Positions 15,050-20,836 of a stretch of 20,836 nucleotides of DNA are shown here, piece after piece; position 1 is the stretch's first letter, and each line of letters starts with the position of its first letter. This DNA is from Sulfurovum sp. Its GTDB lineage: Bacteria > Campylobacterota > Campylobacteria > Campylobacterales > Sulfurovaceae. The notes beneath the pieces are model-generated. The model did not search any database. It was not told where the DNA came from and saw nothing but the letters and a program-made list of their open reading frames with translations. The stretch covers positions 1-20,836 of the forward strand of contig DYTG01000016.1 of assembly GCA_020726085.1 (NCBI GenBank), written 5' to 3'. A program made the translations under genes and the position numbers.

Positions 15050-15619
15050 ATGATTTTAATGATTGACAACTACGACAGCTTTACCTACAACATAGTACAA
15101 TATTGTGCAGAGCTTGGGGCGAACCTAAAAGTGATTCGCAACGATGAGCTTAGTATTGAGGAGATTAGAGCTTTGAAGCCAGAAAAAATCATCATCTCTC
15201 CAGGACCCTCTACGCCCGATGATGCAGGGGTAACGCTTGAGGTTATTAAGGCTTTTGGCGATACGATACCTATTTTTGGGATTTGTTTGGGACATCAAAG
15301 CATCGCACAAGCCTACGGTGGAGAGGTAGTAAGATCAAAAAATATGATGCACGGCAAGACTTCACAGATACACATTGATGCACCAAGTCCTATTTTTGAG
15401 ACGTTGCCCAGTGAATTTCGTGCTACGCGTTACCATTCGCTTATTGTCAAGCGTGAGAGTTTGCCCTCGCATATCATTGTCACATCGCACAGCAAAGATG
15501 ATAATGAAATCATGTCGTTACAAATCAAAGACAAGCCCATTTACGGTGTACAATTTCACCCAGAATCGATCATGAGTCAATACGGGCATGAGATGTTGGG
15601 GAATTTTTTAAAACTCTAA
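15050..15619 (+). CDS. trpG: Anthranilate/aminodeoxychorismate synthase glutamine amidotransferase subunit
   Basis: This subunit hydrolyses glutamine and passes ammonia to a chorismate-using partner (TrpE, or PabB for folate). The 189-residue class I amidotransferase has DNYDSFTYN at the start, the oxyanion strand SPGPSTPDDAG, the nucleophile C79 in FGICLGHQS, and H170/E172 in VQFHPES; RYHSLIV is also typical. No trpE, pabB or other tryptophan gene is nearby, so one subunit may serve both pathways, as in several bacteria; the symbol is therefore tentative. AGGAA precedes the ATG by about 10 bases. The next gene's ATG begins at the base right after this stop codon. Confidence 0.88.
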   Translation: MILMIDNYDSFTYNIVQYCAELGANLKVIRNDELSIEEIRALKPEKIIISPGPSTPDDAGVTLEVIKAFGDTIPIFGICLGHQSIAQAYGGEVVRSKNMMHGKTSQIHIDAPSPIFETLPSEFRATRYHSLIVKRESLPSHIIVTSHSKDDNEIMSLQIKDKPIYGVQFHPESIMSQYGHEMLGNFLKL

Positions 15620-16711
15620 ATGTCCCAAAGATTATTTTTAGCCGTTGGAATTTTGTACGTAGTGGCTACACTCTATTTGGCTATGACTATCCCTATCTCC
15701 CCCCATGAAGCGGAGAGTTTGTATCTCAAAGAGAGTGTTGATACTTTTTTGATGAATCTTTGCTATCCCTATTTGGAGGGATTTATCGCTTTTAGGCTAC
15801 CTTACTATCTCTTTGGTGTACTCAATCTCTTTTTGTTTTGGGAGTTGTCACGATACTACTACAAAACATCCCCGGAGCGATACATTGCCACAACACTCTT
15901 TATTCTTTTGCCTGGCATTGTAACTTCGATGATTTTGGTCAATATTTCTGTTGTGGTTATCGCATGGGTATTGATATTTTTGAATGCGTATCATAAAAAT
16001 TGGTTGATTGTGCAGAGTATTGCTTTGATAGTGTTACTATTTGTGCATGATAGTGCTATTGTTTTTTTTATCTCATTGGCAATTTATGGCTATTTTAGAG
16101 ACAAAAAGTATCTATTGGTGGTTGCTTCGTTTTTGGTGGGCATGGCACTTTGGATGGGAGAGTATTTGGAGATTGGAGGTTTGCCGCGGGGGCATTTTGC
16201 TACCATTTTTGGACTCTATGCTGCTATTTTTTCCCCTTTTGTTTTTGTCTATTTTTGCTACACACTCTATCGGCTCTACTATGAGAAAAAACACGACATT
16301 GTATGGTATATCGCCTCTATGGGGCTTCTTTTTTCTTTTTTGCTTTCGATTCGACAGCAGGTTATTGTCACAGAGTTTTCGCCTTACATATTGATAGGTT
16401 CTATCTTTTTGTACCGTGTCTATAGTGAGAGTCTTAAAGTACGCCTCAAAATCTATCAAACAGCCTACAAGAAAGTCTTTCTTTTTACACTTGCAACACT
16501 GCTTTTGGGTACAATGAGCATCTTTTTACATCGTCCTCTCTTTTGGCTTTTTAAGGATAAAAGCCGACACTTTGCTTACGCTATTTATGAGCCTTATTGG
16601 GTGGCTCAAAAGTTAAAAGCCCAAAATATTCATTGTTATGATACAAAATTTATCAAAAAAGCTGCTCAATTACAATATTACGAAATTCCCCCTTGCACTT
16701 CTCACAATTAG
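15620..16711 (+). CDS. Polytopic membrane protein resembling GT-C glycosyltransferases
   Basis: The 363-residue product has roughly ten hydrophobic segments from residue 4 (FLAVGILYVVATLYLAM) to about 308, then a hydrophilic C-terminal tail of about 55 residues with two cysteines. After the first membrane helix comes ISPHEAESLY, an acidic loop placed like the catalytic Asp/Glu loop of GT-C (ArnT/PMT-type) enzymes. FRLPYYLFGVLNLFLFW then resembles their RLPS-LFG helix. This suggests transfer of a sugar from a lipid carrier, but identity is weak and it lacks the large periplasmic domain of ArnT. It abuts trpG with no gap and no separate ribosome binding site, suggesting translational coupling. 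The family is not named here. Confidence 0.75.
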   Translation: MSQRLFLAVGILYVVATLYLAMTIPISPHEAESLYLKESVDTFLMNLCYPYLEGFIAFRLPYYLFGVLNLFLFWELSRYYYKTSPERYIATTLFILLPGIVTSMILVNISVVVIAWVLIFLNAYHKNWLIVQSIALIVLLFVHDSAIVFFISLAIYGYFRDKKYLLVVASFLVGMALWMGEYLEIGGLPRGHFATIFGLYAAIFSPFVFVYFCYTLYRLYYEKKHDIVWYIASMGLLFSFLLSIRQQVIVTEFSPYILIGSIFLYRVYSESLKVRLKIYQTAYKKVFLFTLATLLLGTMSIFLHRPLFWLFKDKSRHFAYAIYEPYWVAQKLKAQNIHCYDTKFIKKAAQLQYYEIPPCTSHN

Positions 16712-16770
16712 TCTCTTTTTTTGTTTCTAAAATACACAACGAGGGCAATAACCATTATATTATTTATTAC

Positions 16771-16812
16771 TTATAGTAAAGATACAACAATCTAATGATA
16801 AAGTTATAGTAA
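16771..16812 (+). promoter_or_regulatory. Paired TTATAGTAA repeats in the aclBA promoter region
   Basis: Two exact copies of TTATAGTAA (16771-16779 and 16804-16812) lie 33 bp apart, about three helical turns, upstream of aclB. Each contains TATAGT, a fair -10 hexamer, so they may be two promoters or a pair of operator half-sites. The second copy ends 24 bases before the ATG. Confidence 0.4.
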
Positions 16813-16836
16813 CAAAAATAAACAAAGGAGAACTCA

Positions 16837-18174
16837 ATGGCTCAAAAGGCGATTCGAGAGTATGACGCAAAGTCTATATTAGCAAAGCATTGGGATAAAT
16901 ACTTCCCACGTTTTACTTATGCTTATGAGACGGTATTGGTAAAAAATGGACTAGAACTAAGAGAAGTGGCGATAGATCATTTATGGCTAAGCACCAAAAC
17001 ATTGGTAGCAAAACCCGATATGCTCTTTGGAAAAAGAGGAAAAAATGGATTGGTACTCTTCAAAGATAAAGCACCAGGCGATGTAACGCTCGTCAAAGCT
17101 GCCAATTGGATTGATAGCAAAACCAAAGAGAAACAAGAGGTCTATTTTAGTTTTGAAGGCGATACACCATCAGGAAATCCATCGGTTGATTATCTTACAC
17201 ATTTTATCGTCGAACCGTTTGCACCTCACGATCAAGCAGAGGAGTATTATATTTCGGCTACGTGCGTGGGCGATGAGGATGTACTCTATATGTCCGCTGA
17301 AGGTGGAATGGAAGTTGAGGAGGGTTGGGATGAGAAAGTTGTCGAAGTAGCCTTTCCTATTACTGCTACCGAAGCAGAGATTGAAGAGAAAATCAAAGCC
17401 AATATCCCAGTCGATGTAGCCCAAAAAGACAAAACAGCTTTTGCACAGTTTGCGATTGGTTTTTTCAAGGCTTATCGAGAGCTAAATTTTGCGTATCTTG
17501 AAATCAACCCTTTTGTTATGCAAGGTCGAAAAATTGAGTTACTTGATATGGTCGCCAAACTTGATGATACCGCTGGATTTATGATGGTTGAGGAGTGGGG
17601 CAGTGTAGAGTATCCCACCGCTTTTGGTATGGAAGAGAAATCTCCCGAAGTCCTAGCTATCGAAGATGCCGATGCCAAAACAGGGGCTTCTTTGAAATTG
17701 ACACTGCTCAAACCCGATGCTCGAATTTGGACAATGGTAGCAGGTGGTGGTGCATCGGTAGTTTATGCCGATACTATTGCCGATTTGGCAGGTATTGAGG
17801 ATTTGGCAAACTACGGCGAGTACAGCGGTGGGCCTACGACGGGTGAGACGAAATTTTATGCCGAAACCATTTTGGATCTTATGACTCGCAAAAAAGATTT
17901 GGAAGGAAGAGACAAAATCTTGATTATTGGTGGAGCTATTGCAAACTTTACCGATGTAGCTGCTACTTTTACAGGTATCATTCTAGCTTTTGAAGAGTAT
18001 GCTGACAAGATGAAAGAGATAGGCATGAAAATTTATGTGCGAAGAGGTGGACCAAACTACGAAAAGGGTCTAAGAGATATTAAAGCTGCTGCGGATAGAT
18101 TGGGCTTATGGATTGATGTTTATGGACCCGAAACACACGTAACGGATATTGTAAGAATGGCAGTAGAGGCATAA
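16837..18174 (+). CDS. aclB: ATP citrate lyase, small (citrate-binding/ATP-grasp) subunit
   Basis: With AclA this enzyme cleaves citrate with ATP and CoA to acetyl-CoA and oxaloacetate, the defining step of the reductive TCA cycle. The 445-residue subunit is related to the succinyl-CoA synthetase beta chain. An ATP-grasp domain occupies the N-terminal half (YAYETVLVKNGLEL, YLEINPFVM near 222-230). The C-terminal citrate-binding domain has MVAGGGASVVYADTIADL, NYGEYSGGPTTGET, IGGAIANFTDVAATF and VRRGGPNYEKG, which closely match the corresponding parts of human ACLY. AAAGGAG precedes the ATG. The order aclB-aclA with a 9-bp gap is the usual one in autotrophic Campylobacterota and Chlorobi. Confidence 0.96.
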   Translation: MAQKAIREYDAKSILAKHWDKYFPRFTYAYETVLVKNGLELREVAIDHLWLSTKTLVAKPDMLFGKRGKNGLVLFKDKAPGDVTLVKAANWIDSKTKEKQEVYFSFEGDTPSGNPSVDYLTHFIVEPFAPHDQAEEYYISATCVGDEDVLYMSAEGGMEVEEGWDEKVVEVAFPITATEAEIEEKIKANIPVDVAQKDKTAFAQFAIGFFKAYRELNFAYLEINPFVMQGRKIELLDMVAKLDDTAGFMMVEEWGSVEYPTAFGMEEKSPEVLAIEDADAKTGASLKLTLLKPDARIWTMVAGGGASVVYADTIADLAGIEDLANYGEYSGGPTTGETKFYAETILDLMTRKKDLEGRDKILIIGGAIANFTDVAATFTGIILAFEEYADKMKEIGMKIYVRRGGPNYEKGLRDIKAAADRLGLWIDVYGPETHVTDIVRMAVEA

Positions 18175-18183
18175 GGAGAAAAA

Positions 18184-19986
18184 ATGGCACAATTATTTAC
18201 AAGAGATACACAAGCAATTTTTTGGAACAATAATACAACAGCAATTCAAAGAATGCTAGATTATGACTATACCATCAAGCGTGATAAGCCTTCGGTTGCG
18301 GCTATCGTAGCACCTACCTCGTCAGGAAAGTTTGAGAAATTTTTCTACGGTCCCGATGAGATTATGATTCCTACCTTCAAAACAACCGCCGAGGCTAAAG
18401 TAGCACAACCACAAGCCGATGTATTGCTAAACTTTGCTTCTTTTCGTACAGCGTACGATGTGACAATGGAAGCGTTGGAAATTGGCGGTTTTGGTACGAT
18501 TATGATTACTGCCGAAGGGATTCCCGAAAGACTTGCAAGAAAAATGAACGCAACCGCAAGAGCTAACGGTGTAGTCGTTATTGGACCAGCCACCGTTGGA
18601 GGTATTGCACCAGGAGCCTTTAAGATAGCAAACGTGGGCGGTACGATTAGCAATATTGTTAATTCCAAATTGCATCGAGCGGGTTCGTGTGGATTGGTCA
18701 CACGTTCAGGAGGTCTCTTTAATGAGCTAAGCAATATTATCTCTATCAATGCCGACGGTATTGCAGAGGGTGTAGCAATCGGTGGAGATAGATTTGTAGG
18801 ATCTGTTTTTATTGATAACCTTTTGAGAATGGAGTCTAACCCACAAGTTAAGTATATGTTGTTGCTGGGTGAAGTAGGCGGTATCGAAGAGTACAAAGTC
18901 ATTGATGCCATCAAAGAGGGCAAGATTACCAAGCCTGTTATCGCATGGTGTATTGGTACGATTGCAAAATATTACGATAGCGGTGTCCAATTTGGTCACG
19001 CAGGAGCGAGTGCAAATACCCAGGGAGAGACGGCGGAAGCCAAAAATAGAGCCATGGCAGAAGTGGGTATTTATGTACCTCAAAGCTTTAATGATTTGCC
19101 AAATAAAATTAAAGAGGTTTACGAGAGTTTACATCTTGCTCCCATTCAAGAAGCCGAAATGAATGTTGTCCCAACCGTAAGAAGAAGCAAACAATTCATT
19201 TGTACCATCTCTGATGATAGAGGCGATGAGGCAACTTACGCAGGATTCCCAATTTCTTCTGTAGCACTTCCAAGTACAGGCAAGGGCATTGGCGATGTTA
19301 TTTCACTTTTATGGTTTAAAAAACAATATCCAAAATGGGCAACAGACTTTATCGAAACCGTACTCAAGACAGTTGCAGACCACGGTCCCGCCGTTTCAGG
19401 TGCTCACAATGCCAAAGTTACAGCGCGTGCGGGTAAATCGGTAGTCGAATCGCTTGTGACGGGTCTTTTAACCATTGGTCCACGATTTGGTGGAGCTATT
19501 GATGGTGCTGCACAATACTTCAAATATGCTGATGACAACGGATTGTCACCCAAAGAGTTTTTGGGGTATATGAAAAACGAAGGGATTCCTATTCCTGGTA
19601 TTGGTCACCGAATCAAATCGCTCAAAAATCCAGATTTGCGTGTCAAAGGACTTATGGAATATGCAGCAGAGTATTTCCCCTCCACGCCTTTGTTGGATTA
19701 CGCACGAACGGTAGAAGCCTTGACTACAAGCAAAAAGGAAAACCTCATTCTTAACGTAGATGGTACAATAGGTATTTTGATGGTGGATATGTGGAGAGCC
19801 TTGGGGTATGCCGAAGAAGAGATTGATGAGTTTATCTCTAGCGGTACACTTAACGCCTTCTTTATCGTAGGACGAAGCATTGGATTTATCGGTCATATTC
19901 TTGATGAGAAGAGATTGGAAATGCCAATGTATCGACACCCGATGGATGATATTTTGTATGATGTGCAAATGGCACAAGAGATTTAA
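18184..19986 (+). CDS. aclA: ATP citrate lyase, large (CoA-ligase and citryl-CoA lyase) subunit
   Basis: The 600-residue subunit carries the CoA-binding domain (about 1-320) and a C-terminal citrate synthase-like lyase domain (about 345-600). The phosphorylated histidine is H272 in FGHAGASANTQGE, matching H760 of human ACLY. The lyase domain shows GGAIDGAAQYF, GIGHRIKS (H475) and a C-terminal FFIVGRSIGFIGHILDEKR, the citryl-CoA lyase signature. It is therefore the one-piece ACL type rather than the split Ccs/Ccl system. AAGGAG precedes the ATG. Both subunits are complete and an intrinsic terminator closes the operon. Confidence 0.97.
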   Translation: MAQLFTRDTQAIFWNNNTTAIQRMLDYDYTIKRDKPSVAAIVAPTSSGKFEKFFYGPDEIMIPTFKTTAEAKVAQPQADVLLNFASFRTAYDVTMEALEIGGFGTIMITAEGIPERLARKMNATARANGVVVIGPATVGGIAPGAFKIANVGGTISNIVNSKLHRAGSCGLVTRSGGLFNELSNIISINADGIAEGVAIGGDRFVGSVFIDNLLRMESNPQVKYMLLLGEVGGIEEYKVIDAIKEGKITKPVIAWCIGTIAKYYDSGVQFGHAGASANTQGETAEAKNRAMAEVGIYVPQSFNDLPNKIKEVYESLHLAPIQEAEMNVVPTVRRSKQFICTISDDRGDEATYAGFPISSVALPSTGKGIGDVISLLWFKKQYPKWATDFIETVLKTVADHGPAVSGAHNAKVTARAGKSVVESLVTGLLTIGPRFGGAIDGAAQYFKYADDNGLSPKEFLGYMKNEGIPIPGIGHRIKSLKNPDLRVKGLMEYAAEYFPSTPLLDYARTVEALTTSKKENLILNVDGTIGILMVDMWRALGYAEEEIDEFISSGTLNAFFIVGRSIGFIGHILDEKRLEMPMYRHPMDDILYDVQMAQEI

Positions 19987-20007
19987 GCACTTTTTGACTC
20001 TTAACTT

Positions 20008-20045
20008 TTTCAAACCCGATGTGGGTTTGAAATCTTTTCTTTTTC
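20008..20045 (+). terminator. Strong intrinsic terminator of aclBA
   Basis: TTTCAAACCC and GGGTTTGAAA form a perfect 10-bp stem with loop GATGT (20008-20032), followed by the T-rich tract TCTTTTCTTTTTCTT. It starts 21 bases after the aclA stop. Confidence 0.9.
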
Positions 20046-20089
20046 TTATTCTAAAATTTACTTTTATATAAATATTATAATTTTAATGG

Positions 20090-20095
20090 TATAAT
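20090..20095 (+). promoter_or_regulatory. -10 box of the prepilin gene
   Basis: A perfect TATAAT lies 28 bases before the chosen ATG, in an A/T tract. A transcript from it would start near 20102, after the alternative TTG at 20100, which supports the later start. Confidence 0.55.
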
Positions 20096-20123
20096 CTCTT
20101 TGATTAACCATTGGAGAATAATA

Positions 20124-20783
20124 ATGAAACTAAGATATGCGTTTAGTATGATAGAGTTGGTATTTGTAATTGTTGTAATGGGTATTCTAGCCTCTTTGGC
20201 AATCCCAAGGATGGATAGAGATTTACGTCAAGAGGCGATGGATAGCATTTTATCGGACATAATGTTGGCCCAAAGAATGGCGGTTAGTGATTTTCGACAC
20301 GATGCAGCCGACCCAGAGTGGCAAAGAACCTATTGGCAGTGGGCACCCTTTGAGTGTACCAATGGAAATATGTACTACACAGTCTATTCAGATAAAAATA
20401 AATTGGGCAATGCCAACCGTGATGAAGCAGCCATTGATTCCTACAATCAAAAATATCTTTATGCCTCAACAACAGGCTATTGTGCAACAGGTAATATTGA
20501 TGCTAGTGACTCCGATAGAGTATTGATTACTAAAAAATTTGGCATTAAATCCATTGATAGAAAAGGAGGTTGCGAAGGGGATGGTAAAAAACACGTTGGA
20601 TTTGATGAATATGGACGACCGCATATAGGAATGCGAAACTCAAATGAGCCAAATTATGCCTCATTAATGAAAAAGGATTGCGAATTAACCTTTAACTTTG
20701 ATAATGGATTGATTGAAGACTCTAGCCCTTTTGCGATTACCGTAGAAGCTATTACAGGTCGCACTTTTGTCTCCAAAAGATAG
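20124..20783 (+). CDS. Type IV prepilin-like protein (pseudopilin)
   Basis: The 219-residue product starts with a short basic leader (MKLRYA) followed by the class III signal FSMIELVFVIVVMGILASLA. A prepilin peptidase would cut before the Phe, with alanine instead of the usual glycine at -1 and the conserved Glu at +5. The single N-terminal helix anchors it in the inner membrane and drives assembly. The globular part contains several cysteines (FECTNG, GYCATG, GGCEGD, KDCELTF) that may form disulfides. The frame runs 24 bases further 5' to a TTG, but the ATG has TTGGAG eight bases ahead. It could belong to a type II secretion, competence or pilus machine; no other such genes are in the window. 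Confidence 0.85.
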   Translation: MKLRYAFSMIELVFVIVVMGILASLAIPRMDRDLRQEAMDSILSDIMLAQRMAVSDFRHDAADPEWQRTYWQWAPFECTNGNMYYTVYSDKNKLGNANRDEAAIDSYNQKYLYASTTGYCATGNIDASDSDRVLITKKFGIKSIDRKGGCEGDGKKHVGFDEYGRPHIGMRNSNEPNYASLMKKDCELTFNFDNGLIEDSSPFAITVEAITGRTFVSKR

Positions 20784-20836
20784 TGTCTGGGGGAGATTTT
20801 AAAAAAATCCAAAATTTTTCCCACAATTTCCCAAAA

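Noticed and set aside
18345..18932. 195-codon minus-strand frame inside aclA
   Set aside because: Antisense to a highly conserved enzyme domain; the residue pattern is low-complexity Ile/Ser/Pro as expected from reversed codons.
20784..20836. Terminator or new gene at the window end
   Set aside because: The A/T runs can form a weak GATTTT/AAAATC stem, but the sequence stops too soon to decide.

Overview
The window looks like a chromosomal segment of an autotrophic Campylobacterota (former Epsilonproteobacteria) member. The gene content points this way: adjacent aclB-aclA genes for ATP citrate lyase (the key enzyme of the reductive TCA cycle), an aspS-adk pair, small periplasmic cytochromes of types I recognise from this phylum, and AT-rich promoters with extended -10 boxes (TGCTATAAT-like) and poor -35 boxes. 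The genus cannot be fixed from the sequence alone. Most of the DNA is ordinary core genome; I found no CRISPR array, insertion sequence, prophage, defence island or rRNA.

Layout. 1-1064: monocistronic gap (GAPDH) with promoter and terminator. 1294-1369 (-): tRNA-Phe. 1452-4708 (-): a leftward cluster, trmA -> two-TM protein -> secreted TPR protein -> a badly decayed SDR/DUF2867 gene whose start codon still overlaps the TPR stop. 4820-7331 (+): pnp, directly followed by the C-terminal remnant of what looks like a multiheme cytochrome. 7382-9234 (-): obg-murI, overlapping by 4 bp. 9388-11529 (+): Uma2-family nuclease-like protein, sensor histidine kinase without a response regulator, and a monoheme cytochrome. 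11650-12395 (+): a haem-less cytochrome-like protein and a c553-type cytochrome. 12577-14922 (+): aspS-adk. 15050-16711 (+): trpG-type glutamine amidotransferase abutting a polytopic GT-C-like membrane protein. 16837-19986 (+): aclBA, closed by a strong intrinsic terminator. 20124-20783 (+): type IV prepilin-like protein.

How they fit together. AclBA splits citrate to acetyl-CoA and oxaloacetate for CO2 fixation. The GAPDH has a coenzyme pocket that departs from the strictly NAD-type pattern, which would suit gluconeogenic use of fixed carbon. The cytochromes imply periplasmic electron transfer. AspRS carries a histidine typical of non-discriminating enzymes, implying Asn-tRNA is made through GatCAB.

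No stretch over 300 bases lacks a gene. The longest gaps are 1065-1293, where I see nothing recognisable, and 12396-12576, which holds a terminator and the aspS promoter. The most interesting points are the eroded SDR/DUF2867 gene, the cytochrome fragment behind pnp, the Uma2 gene beside an orphan kinase, the cytochrome-like protein lacking CXXCH, the GAPDH coenzyme pocket, and a paired 9-bp repeat upstream of aclBA. I do not see a convincing new multi-gene system.
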